64,000 nt of DNA from JAGQNK01 sp964573155 (GTDB lineage Bacteria; Patescibacteriota; Saccharimonadia; Saccharimonadales; JAGQNK01). The notes under the pieces were generated by a model. The model saw only the letters and a list, made by a program, of their open reading frames with translations. It ran no database searches and was not told the DNA's origin. Location: positions 1 to 64,000 of the forward strand of contig CAZNIN010000001.1 in the NCBI GenBank assembly GCA_964573155.1, read 5' to 3'. The translations under genes were made by a program, and so were the position numbers. This document shows positions 51,112-57,486 of the stretch, in pieces; position 1 is the stretch's first letter; every line of letters starts with the position of its first letter.

Positions 51112-51166
51112 AGTGGTGGCCTGCGTCGAACGCAAGTCATTCGTAGACACGCCGCGTGTTCTTAGG
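51112..51166 (+). pseudogene. Possible degenerate tRNA-Leu fragment
   Basis: Three blocks occur here in the same order as in the intact tRNA-Leu that follows: AGTGGTGG (51112-51119), GTAGACACGC (51143-51152) and CTTAGG (51161-51166), equal to 51215-51222, 51228-51237 and 51242-51247. The distance between the first two blocks is 18 bases longer than in the tRNA and no acceptor stem is visible. Confidence 0.35.
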
Positions 51167-51209
51167 TATTAATATAAGAGCCCCATAGGGAAGTCTAGTT
51201 TAATAATTT

Positions 51210-51294
51210 GGGCGAGTGGTGGAATTGGTAGACACGCATGCCTTAGGAGCATGTGCCGCAAGGTGTGAAGGTTCAAGTCCTTTCTCGCCCACCA
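51210..51294 (+). tRNA. tRNA-Leu (anticodon UAG)
   Basis: An 85-base class II tRNA with CCA encoded. Acceptor stem GGGCGAG (51210-51216) pairs with CTCGCCC before ACCA. The D arm contains GGTGG...GGTAGACAC. The anticodon stem CATGC/GCATG encloses CTTAGGA, giving anticodon TAG for leucine CUA/CUN codons. A long variable arm (TGCCGCAAGGTGT) and a T arm with GTTCAAGTCC follow. Confidence 0.95.
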
Positions 51295-51296
51295 AA

Positions 51297-51326
51297 TTGA
51301 CAAAAATAGCCAAAACGTGATATAAT
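51297..51326 (+). promoter_or_regulatory. Strong promoter of the hisS cluster leader
   Basis: TTGACA (51297-51302), an 18-base spacer and TATAAT (51321-51326), both consensus. It starts 3 bases after the tRNA-Leu 3' end. The leader peptide ATG is 9 bases after the -10 box. Confidence 0.85.
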
Positions 51327-51335
51327 TATAATAAT

Positions 51336-51395
51336 ATGGCACAACAATTAGCTAACAGGCATCATCTACATAGGCAGCCGGTGCGTCGCGGTTAG
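51336..51395 (+). CDS. Leader peptide (His/Arg-rich, 19 residues)
   Basis: A short frame encoding MAQQLANRHHLHRQPVRRG and ending in TAG. It starts at the expected transcription start, so it would be translated from a leaderless end. Three of four consecutive residues are histidine (positions 9, 10, 12), flanked by arginines. A strong terminator follows 25 bases after its stop, and hisS is the third gene downstream. This is the arrangement of an amino-acid-responsive transcription attenuator. Histidine is the natural candidate signal, though arginine codons are also frequent. I infer this from architecture only. Confidence 0.7.
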   Translation: MAQQLANRHHLHRQPVRRG

Positions 51396-51419
51396 TTTGC
51401 TATTTCTCTGAAATGTCAT

Positions 51420-51448
51420 ACGCCGGGGTCGCCCGGCGTTTTTGTTTT
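51420..51448 (+). terminator. Attenuator terminator in the hisS-cluster leader
   Basis: ACGCCGGG (51420-51427) and CCCGGCGT (51432-51439) pair perfectly around GTCG and are followed by TTTTTGTTTT. The left arm could alternatively pair with CCGGTGCGT (51378-51386) inside the leader frame, leaving a two-base bulge, as an antiterminator. Confidence 0.85.
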
Positions 51449-51484
51449 ACATGTATTTAAAGCAGAATATTTTGGAGAAGCAAG

Positions 51485-52189
51485 ATGAGAAGTTTGGAAT
51501 TTATTACATCAGAAAACTGGGAGCTAATTATTGAAGTTGGTCCTGAGTTGACAGCTACCTATCAAAAAGCATTCGCAGGCGAGCCATGGTACGAAGTAAG
51601 CCGCTGCTTGAATCAGGAATGTAGTACCGATTTTACGGCATTGTGCGAAGAGCGTGATTGTCCTGAGTGCGCTACGCCATTACAGACAGCCTATGAGCCC
51701 GATGAGCTCATTGAAAACTGGCAAAACATGATAATCAATGAAGATGCATGTATGGAGCTCGAATTTGTAGACAATAAGCCACAAAGAGCAACAATAGCTC
51801 GCCCAACATCTCCCGATGAGCTTTTTGATCGGAAATATAGGTCAGTGGAGTCTATGAGGGGCTGGATCGAAACAATGCTGCCTGATAGATTCGCCTGGAT
51901 CGAAGATACTTTTGCTGATAGAGAAATTCGGCCGCGTGGCAATCTGAGACAGCGAGGGCAAACCATTGAACGTATCGCCGAATATTATGGAGGCGTGCCG
52001 ATCGCAACTAGGACGCTTTCTGAAGCAGTTGTAGCTGCTACTCTGCGAGACTTTCCGCAACCAGCCACCTCCGTGTATGTGGGAGACAATAACGTTGGAC
52101 AAAAGCTTCTGGCAGCAGAAGACAATGTTCAGTTAGTAGTACCAGACAAGAGAACATTTTTAAAAATAGAGACTCAAACGAAAGAGTAG
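51485..52189 (+). CDS. Zinc-ribbon protein, possibly GNAT-related
   Basis: A 234-residue protein, the first structural gene after the attenuator, with GGAG before ATG 51485. ELTATYQKAFAGEPWYEV resembles the first helix of GNAT acetyltransferases. It is followed by a four-cysteine cluster (CLNQEC...CEERDCPEC; about residues 39-59) that probably binds zinc. Later comes DRFAWIEDTFADREIRPRGNLRQRGQTIERIAEYYGG, which could correspond to the acetyl-CoA loop region (RGxG-like). The match to GNAT is partial. Context with hisS and an aspartoacylase-like gene might point to amino-acid or acyl-amino-acid metabolism, but no function is established. Confidence 0.72.
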   Translation: MRSLEFITSENWELIIEVGPELTATYQKAFAGEPWYEVSRCLNQECSTDFTALCEERDCPECATPLQTAYEPDELIENWQNMIINEDACMELEFVDNKPQRATIARPTSPDELFDRKYRSVESMRGWIETMLPDRFAWIEDTFADREIRPRGNLRQRGQTIERIAEYYGGVPIATRTLSEAVVAATLRDFPQPATSVYVGDNNVGQKLLAAEDNVQLVVPDKRTFLKIETQTKE

Positions 52190-52192
52190 ATT

Positions 52193-52900
52193 ATGAAAAG
52201 TATGAAAATTTTAGTAGTGGGCGGAACGCATGGCAATGAATTATTAGGTGTGCGGCTTATTAGGTTGTTGCGTAAGAACCCCTTGCAGGATGTGGATGTC
52301 TTGCTAGCCAATCCGTGGGCTTTTTGCTTACACAAACGCTTCGTTGACTCAGACTTAAACAGAAGCTTTGGCAGCAACTTCCCAGGAACATATGAGTCAA
52401 TGCGAGCTACATTTATAAACAAAAAATGCAAAGCCTATGATCTGGTGCTGGATTTTCATAATACAGAAACGCCTGATAATAATTGCGTGTTTGTAGGCGA
52501 GGCGTGCAATACGTTACTTCTGAGTGCTGCCAAGCAATTCGGGTTCGATAAGTGCATTGAAGCCACGTATGACTGCATTAATAAGTTTAATGACAATGTT
52601 ATGTCTATAGAAATAAGCCAGGGAGATAGACTTGACGACCCTGAATATTGGTATGACAAAATCAAGAATCTTAGCCTATACGCCGATAGCAATCAGCCAA
52701 TTACTATGTATAAATTTCTGACACGCGTAACATGGCAACAGAAACGAAAACTCAAGATAAATAACTGGGAGCCATTTATGCCAATTGATGAACTAACCAA
52801 GCTAAAAATGGGACTTGATGGTACAATTGTACCCATATTTATAGGCTCAAAACTAACGGATTTTTACGCAACACTGCTGAGCAAGGAAAGGACCCTATGA
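52193..52900 (+). CDS. Succinylglutamate desuccinylase/aspartoacylase-family protein
   Basis: A 235-residue M14-type zinc hydrolase. The family signature is clear: VVGGTHGNELLGV with the first zinc His and Glu, VDSDLNRSFG with the substrate-binding Asn-Arg, and LVLDFHNTETPDNN with the second zinc His. Related enzymes remove acyl groups from N-acyl amino acids such as acetylaspartate or succinylglutamate. The protein is shorter than the typical 290-330 residues, lacking much of the C-terminal domain. It begins 3 bases after the previous gene, and its stop overlaps the hisS start (ATGA). Confidence 0.85.
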   Translation: MKSMKILVVGGTHGNELLGVRLIRLLRKNPLQDVDVLLANPWAFCLHKRFVDSDLNRSFGSNFPGTYESMRATFINKKCKAYDLVLDFHNTETPDNNCVFVGEACNTLLLSAAKQFGFDKCIEATYDCINKFNDNVMSIEISQGDRLDDPEYWYDKIKNLSLYADSNQPITMYKFLTRVTWQQKRKLKINNWEPFMPIDELTKLKMGLDGTIVPIFIGSKLTDFYATLLSKERTL

Positions 52901-54228
52901 GCGCGCTTTCAACACAACCCTACAAAGGAGCACGAGATTTTTATCCCGAGGACAAGCGCATACAAAAATATATGTTTTCGACGATGCGCAAAGTTGTCGA
53001 GAAGTTTGGCTACGAAGAGTATGATGCGCCGATACTTGAGCCAACCGAGCTGTTTGCAAGCAAAACAAGCGACGAGATAGTCAATGAGCAGACATATACA
53101 TTTCAGGATCGCGGCGAACGTAGTGTAACCATCCGCACAGAAATGACGCCGAGCGTCAGTCGCATGGTAGCGGCTCGCCGTCAAGAACTTGCTTATCCTG
53201 CAAGGTGGTACTCTATTCCAAATATTTGGAGATACGAACGGCCGCAGAGAGGTCGTTTGCGCGAATTTTGGCAGTTGAACGTCGACATTTTTGGCGTCAG
53301 TGGCATTGAGGCTGACCACGAAGCGATTCAAGTCGCTGACAGCATCATGCAAGCATTCAAAGCTAAACGCAGTATGTATACCATCAAGATTAATAGCCGC
53401 AAACTGATGGACACGTTGTTTGCCGATTACTTAAAGCTTAACAGCACGCAATCACACACAATGGCGCAGTTGATTGACCGTATGCATAAGATGGAGTATG
53501 CGGAGTTTGTTGCTTCTTTGGATGCGCTATTCCAGCCAAATCAACGCGAAAATGGTGAAAATGAGCTATTGTTACACTTCCTTAGCCTCAAAACAATCAA
53601 TGATCTACCCGGTGAGTTGCGTGTGCACCCCTCGGTGCTTGAGCTGCAAGTGCTGATGGATTTGCTTGCAAAATCCGGGGTCACCAACTTCGAGTTTGAT
53701 CCTACGCTTATGCGTGGCTTTGATTACTATACTGACATTGTGTTCGAGGTGTTTGATACACATCCTGACAATAATCGTGCCATGTTTGGAGGCGGACGGT
53801 ACGACGGTTTGGTAGGATTATTTGGGGTTGAACCTGCGCCAACCGTAGGATTTGGCATGGGTGACGTAACTCTACAGAATTTTCTAGAAACCCACGAACT
53901 GATGCCGCAACTGCCACCCGAAACTGATGCATATGTGGTATTGATTGGCGATGTTTATGAACGGGCACAACCAGTTTTCAGGAAATTCCGTGAGTTGGGT
54001 GCGAAGCTGGCGATAGACACCACCGGTCGCAAACCCGACAAACAAATAAAAACAGCAGTTAAAAAGGGTATCCATTATGCGCTTTTTATAGGTGAAAAAG
54101 AACTTGCAGATGAACAGTATGTACTAAAAAACCTTGTTACCGGGGCTGATGAACGTCATGGTGTCGAACGAACAGTTAGCATCATCAAAGATTATCGTCA
54201 GAGCGGTAGAGTAGATGAGAGCGATTAA
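52897..54228 (+). CDS. hisS: Histidyl-tRNA synthetase
   Basis: Class II synthetase that charges tRNA-His, 443 residues. GARDFYPEDKRIQKYMF at the N terminus is followed by class II motif 1 (APILEPTELFAS), motif 2 (TIRTEMTPSVSRMVA...RWYSIPNIWRYERPQRGRLREFWQLNVDIFG), the HisA motif LMRGFDYYTDIVFEVF, motif 3 (PTVGFGMGD) and the C-terminal anticodon-binding domain (VVLIGDVYERA). It is the third gene after the leader peptide and terminator, translationally coupled to the aspartoacylase-like gene. Confidence 0.96.
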   Translation: MSALSTQPYKGARDFYPEDKRIQKYMFSTMRKVVEKFGYEEYDAPILEPTELFASKTSDEIVNEQTYTFQDRGERSVTIRTEMTPSVSRMVAARRQELAYPARWYSIPNIWRYERPQRGRLREFWQLNVDIFGVSGIEADHEAIQVADSIMQAFKAKRSMYTIKINSRKLMDTLFADYLKLNSTQSHTMAQLIDRMHKMEYAEFVASLDALFQPNQRENGENELLLHFLSLKTINDLPGELRVHPSVLELQVLMDLLAKSGVTNFEFDPTLMRGFDYYTDIVFEVFDTHPDNNRAMFGGGRYDGLVGLFGVEPAPTVGFGMGDVTLQNFLETHELMPQLPPETDAYVVLIGDVYERAQPVFRKFRELGAKLAIDTTGRKPDKQIKTAVKKGIHYALFIGEKELADEQYVLKNLVTGADERHGVERTVSIIKDYRQSGRVDESD

Positions 54229-54664
54229 TCATACGGTAACGGGTGCTCTCGTGGGAGCGACTCTCGGCAATCCAGCGATAGCTTTGCCGGCAGCACTACT
54301 TTCTCATTTGGTATTAGACGTCATTCCGCATTCGGGTGGTGGTAAGGATAGCCACAAAACGTCATGGTTCAAAATTGAATTGGCAATTGATGCTGCGCTA
54401 TCCGCTTCATTTCTTCTCGTTGTGGCATTATTGCGGTTACCGGAGTGGCCTCTGCTAGTAGCTTGCGGCATTCTAGGCGCAGCGCCAGACCTGTGGTGGT
54501 TGCCATACTGGGTATGGGAGTTGCAAGGTAAGCCACGTAAGTTTGACCGCATCGGACAGTTTCTGGCGAAGATTCAGTGGTACGAGCGACCCTGGGGATA
54601 TGCGGTTGAGGCTGTTTGGTTGTGTATTTCCCTTTATCTTTTTTTCATCGCAACTGCGTCCTAA
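54215..54664 (+). CDS. Membrane protein, metal-dependent hydrolase-like
   Basis: A 149-residue protein overlapping the end of hisS by 14 bases. It has three or four hydrophobic segments and the early pattern NHTVTGALVGATLGNPAIALPAALLSHLVLDVIPH. The ordered His residues and the SHLxLDxxPH motif recall YdjM-type membrane metal-dependent hydrolases and related DUF families. Later AAPDLWWLPYWVWEL is rich in tryptophan. Function unknown. It probably shares the hisS transcript. Confidence 0.75.
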   Translation: MRAINHTVTGALVGATLGNPAIALPAALLSHLVLDVIPHSGGGKDSHKTSWFKIELAIDAALSASFLLVVALLRLPEWPLLVACGILGAAPDLWWLPYWVWELQGKPRKFDRIGQFLAKIQWYERPWGYAVEAVWLCISLYLFFIATAS

Positions 54665-54691
54665 TCTGTGGAAAAACAATTGTCCATCTGT

Positions 54692-54708
54692 TACAGTGAA
54701 TACTCATG
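54692..54708 (+). promoter_or_regulatory. -10 box and probable leaderless start of tig
   Basis: TACAGT (54692-54697) lies 8 bases before ATG 54706. Confidence 0.4.
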
Positions 54709-55995
54709 CAAGTAAAAAAGACTAATTCATCCCCAACCAACGTTACATTGACCGTCATCGCCGACGAAAAAGAGCTCTCTCCAATCAAGGAACACGTACT
54801 AACTCACTTTAAGGATCGAGTAAAAGTTCCTGGTTTTCGTGCTGGTAAAGTCCCGACAGAAATACTCGAAAAGAATATTTCACCTTCGTCTTTACAGACG
54901 GAATTTTTAGAAGAAGCGATTGAGCAGCTGTATGTCACTGCAGCTAAAAGTGAGGATCTAAGGCCAGTAGATCGACCGCAGATCGCGCTTAAGAAGTTTG
55001 TGCCGTATACGTTGCTTGAATTTGAGGCCCAGGTAGAGATACTAGGTGAGGTGAAGCTTCCGGACTACAAAAATATAAAGATGAAAAAACCTGATGCAAA
55101 AGTCACAGAGTCTGATGTCAAAGAGGTAATAGAATCGTTACGACAGCGTTTAGCCGAAAAGAAAGACGTATCACGCGCAGTCAAGGACGGTGACCAAGCC
55201 TTTATCGATTTTAAGGGTGTCGATGCTAAGACAAAGGACCCGATCAGCGGAGCGGACGGCAAAGACTATCCGCTCGTTATCGGCTCTGGTACATTCATAC
55301 CAGGATTCGAACCGGAAATCATCGGTATGAAAGCCGGCGACGAAAAAACCTTTACAATCACATTTCCCAAGGACTATGGCGTCAAGGCACTGCAAAATCG
55401 TAAAGTTGAATTCACCGTTTCGGTGACTAAGGTGCAGGAAGTCAAGTTACCTAAGCTCGATGATGCTTTCGCCGCCAAGTCTGGGCCGGTCAAAACGCTC
55501 GCTGACCTAAAAGCTGATATCAAAAAACAGCTTGGTCATGAAAAACAACACCAAGTAGATCGCGATTTTGAATCAGAACTGGTAAAGAATATCTCCGACA
55601 AGAGCAAGTTGGAAATTCCTGAGATTCTCATAAGTGATCAGGTAACTCGGCTATGGACTGACTTGCAGCAAAACATTATGTATCGCGGTCAGACCATAAA
55701 AGAATTCCTCGAAGCCGAAGACAAAACCGAGGAAGAGTACCGTGAAGACGTGCTGAAACCTCAGGCAATAGATCGCGTAAAAGCAAGCCTAGTACTTGCT
55801 GAAATAGCCGAAAAGGAAAAGCTTGAAGTAACCCCCGAAGAGCTAGAGATTCGAATGCAGATGCTCAAAGCTCAGTATCAAGATGCCGGAATGCAGGAAG
55901 AGCTAGAGAAGCCCGAGACGAGACGAGACATTGCCGCTCGATTATTGACTGAAAAAACCGTCAATAAACTGGTACAATACGCCACAGGTACATAA
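54706..55995 (+). CDS. tig: Trigger factor
   Basis: Ribosome-bound chaperone and peptidyl-prolyl isomerase, 429 residues. The N-terminal ribosome-binding domain contains VKVPGFRAGKVPTEILEKN (the GFRxGKxP signature). The FKBP-type PPIase domain follows (about 155-250; GDQAFIDFKGVDA, LVIGSGTFIPGFEPEIIGMKAGDEKTFTITFP), and the helical C-terminal chaperone domain ends with KTVNKLVQYA. Its downstream neighbourhood contains clpP, a common tig-clpP association, with two small genes between. Confidence 0.95.
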   Translation: MQVKKTNSSPTNVTLTVIADEKELSPIKEHVLTHFKDRVKVPGFRAGKVPTEILEKNISPSSLQTEFLEEAIEQLYVTAAKSEDLRPVDRPQIALKKFVPYTLLEFEAQVEILGEVKLPDYKNIKMKKPDAKVTESDVKEVIESLRQRLAEKKDVSRAVKDGDQAFIDFKGVDAKTKDPISGADGKDYPLVIGSGTFIPGFEPEIIGMKAGDEKTFTITFPKDYGVKALQNRKVEFTVSVTKVQEVKLPKLDDAFAAKSGPVKTLADLKADIKKQLGHEKQHQVDRDFESELVKNISDKSKLEIPEILISDQVTRLWTDLQQNIMYRGQTIKEFLEAEDKTEEEYREDVLKPQAIDRVKASLVLAEIAEKEKLEVTPEELEIRMQMLKAQYQDAGMQEELEKPETRRDIAARLLTEKTVNKLVQYATGT

Positions 55996-55999
55996 AACT

Positions 56000-56320
56000 A
56001 TGTCGAACAATTCATAGGGTGATCCCGGGAAAAATATCGGGGAAGTTTTCAGTGAAGAAATTCAAGCCTATTATGAAAATTTGGCTTGTAGGGATTCTGC
56101 CAGAAAATGCCAAATCGGAATGTCTGCGGTCGCGCTTGCCTCGCTTGTATCATGTCGGTCTGTAGGCGCTCACGAAGTAGCTTGGGTGGATGATGTAATA
56201 GAGGTATCGTCGGGGGCGGTATGCTTTTTGAGTACATTGGCAGTTGGCGGAGCAACAGTTGGACAATACCTCTTCCGTCGCGACCAGACTGAGCTGCTTC
56301 CGGATATTGTGCAAGACTGA
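56000..56320 (+). pseudogene. Small membrane protein gene interrupted by an in-frame TAG
   Basis: Starting at ATG 56000, 4 bases after the tig stop, the frame reads MSNNS, then TAG (56015-56017), then stays open for about 100 codons to 56320. The continuation (DPGKNIGEVFSEEIQAYYENLA, then residues such as CRDSARKCQIGMS) looks like real coding sequence with an amphipathic start and a hydrophobic segment (AVCFLSTLAVGGATVGQYLF). No ATG or GTG follows the stop until ATG 56120; TTG 56081 is another candidate. Either a single-base change created a stop, translation restarts internally, or the base call is wrong. No family recognised. Confidence 0.5.
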
Positions 56321-56335
56321 AAAATGTGCTATAAT
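56308..56335 (+). promoter_or_regulatory. Promoter of the small acidic protein gene
   Basis: TTGTGC, a 17-base spacer and TATAAT (56330-56335) lie 6 bases before ATG 56342, which suggests a leaderless mRNA. Confidence 0.6.
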
Positions 56336-56341
56336 AAATAT

Positions 56342-56551
56342 ATGAGTATCGAAAGAAATCCGATTAGTTCTTATCCAACCGATTACCCAGAAGGCGACCC
56401 TGTCAATGCGTGGGGGGTTTATCTTGAGTATCAAGAAATGACGGGAAATATTCCTCGTGAAGCTGTAGATTCTCTGTATCAGAGTGTAGAAGTACCCGAA
56501 GATATACCTGACGCGCTCGAAAGAATCTCAAAATTTTCGCAATCTAATTAA
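56342..56551 (+). CDS. Small acidic protein of unknown function
   Basis: A 69-residue soluble protein with no recognised family. It is acidic and proline-rich at the N terminus (NPISSYPTDYPEGDPVNAWG), followed by two predicted helices (VYLEYQEMTGNIPREAVDSLYQSV and IPDALERISKF). It has its own promoter and lies just upstream of the CIRCE-controlled clpP gene, on the same strand. Confidence 0.65.
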   Translation: MSIERNPISSYPTDYPEGDPVNAWGVYLEYQEMTGNIPREAVDSLYQSVEVPEDIPDALERISKFSQSN

Positions 56552-56572
56552 TATCGATCGAAATCATTTAGA

Positions 56573-56610
56573 TTAGCACTCTTGACCATGGAGTGCTAAT
56601 TTACTATTAT
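56573..56610 (+). promoter_or_regulatory. CIRCE operator and promoter of clpP
   Basis: TTAGCACTC (56573-56581), 9 bases, GAGTGCTAA (56591-56599): a perfect CIRCE element. The spacer contains TTGACC (56582-56587), followed after exactly 17 bases by TATTAT (56605-56610), so the -35 box lies between the arms of the HrcA site. Confidence 0.95.
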
Positions 56611-56630
56611 GGTGACATAAGGAGAAAATT

Positions 56631-57218
56631 ATGCCGCTGATTCCCACCGTAATAGAGCAAGAAGGACGTTTGGAGCGAGCGTATGATATTTATTCACGTT
56701 TACTACGTGATCGTATTATTTTTCTCGGTGAAGACGTAAATCCCCATACAGCCAATCTTGTAACCGCTCAACTATTATTTCTAGACGCAGAAGATACAAA
56801 AAAAGACATATATCTTTACATCAACAGCCCGGGTGGCAGTGTGTACGACGCACTTGCGGTGTACGACACTATGCAATACGTTAAGGCTGACGTTCAGACT
56901 GTAGGCATTGGTATGCAGGCTAGCGCTGCCGCATTTTTACTTAGTTCTGGCGCCAAGGGTAAGCGATTCCTGTTGCCTCATGCAACGGTGATGATTCATC
57001 AGCCGAGCTCAGGAACGCGCGGCAAGGTTACTGACCAGGAAATTGATCTGCGGGAGAGCCTTCGTGTCAAAAAATTATTAGAACAGATAATGGCCAAGAA
57101 TACCGGACAAAAGATCGAAAAAATTCACGAAGATATGGAGCGTGACAAGTGGCTAACGGCCGAAGAGGCGCGCAAATATGGTATCGTCGACAAGGTGATC
57201 AATACCCCGCCAAAATAA
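56631..57218 (+). CDS. clpP: ATP-dependent Clp protease proteolytic subunit
   Basis: Serine peptidase chamber that works with ClpC. The 195-residue protein has RLLRDRIIFLGEDV, IYLYINSPGGSVYDALAVYDTMQYV, the catalytic serine in GMQASAAAFLL (about Ser98), the histidine in MIHQPSSG (about His123) and the acidic region ERDKWLTAEEARKYGIVD (about 171). The Met-Gly of the usual GMAASMGA segment is changed to QASAAA, which keeps the serine. GGAG lies 7 bases before ATG. It is under CIRCE/HrcA control like clpC. Confidence 0.95.
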   Translation: MPLIPTVIEQEGRLERAYDIYSRLLRDRIIFLGEDVNPHTANLVTAQLLFLDAEDTKKDIYLYINSPGGSVYDALAVYDTMQYVKADVQTVGIGMQASAAAFLLSSGAKGKRFLLPHATVMIHQPSSGTRGKVTDQEIDLRESLRVKKLLEQIMAKNTGQKIEKIHEDMERDKWLTAEEARKYGIVDKVINTPPK

Positions 57219-57221
57219 AAG

Positions 57222-57246
57222 ATAGCAAATCAGAAAACTTTGCTAT
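57222..57246 (+). terminator. Hairpin after clpP
   Basis: ATAGCAAA (57222-57229) and TTTGCTAT (57239-57246) pair perfectly around a 9-base loop, 3 bases after the clpP stop. No T tract follows, so it is a weak terminator candidate. Confidence 0.45.
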
Positions 57247-57486
57247 TGACATTATGTATATAATGGAACAAACTCTTATACTAAGAAGTAGTGTACGTAT
57301 AGGAGCGTTATAAGGTAATCGTCCTCACAAAAATTCTGTACGTAGTAAACTTTGCGCGCAAAACTAAAGTCACTTGGATCCTTTCTAGAGAAGGAGTAGG
57401 GGCGACAAAACAAAATCAAAGACAATCAGAAAGTTTCTGGGCGTCTTTTTGAATTTATAACCAATTTTAGTAAGCAGGAGTACTAC
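57247..57486 (+). promoter_or_regulatory. Long rpoB leader with terminator-like hairpin
   Basis: TATAAT (57259-57264) is a likely -10 box with a TG two bases upstream but no clear -35. About 215 bases of leader follow. Near its end a two-part hairpin (AGAC 57420-57423 with GTCT 57443-57446; CAGAA 57427-57431 with TTCTG 57435-57439) runs into TTTTT, and AGGAG serves as the rpoB ribosome site. No open frame of note is visible in the leader. Confidence 0.5.

Noticed and set aside
57245..57264. TTGACA next to TATAAT as a complete promoter before rpoB
   Set aside because: The two boxes are only a few bases apart, far from the 16-18 needed, so TTGACA cannot be the -35 element for that TATAAT.
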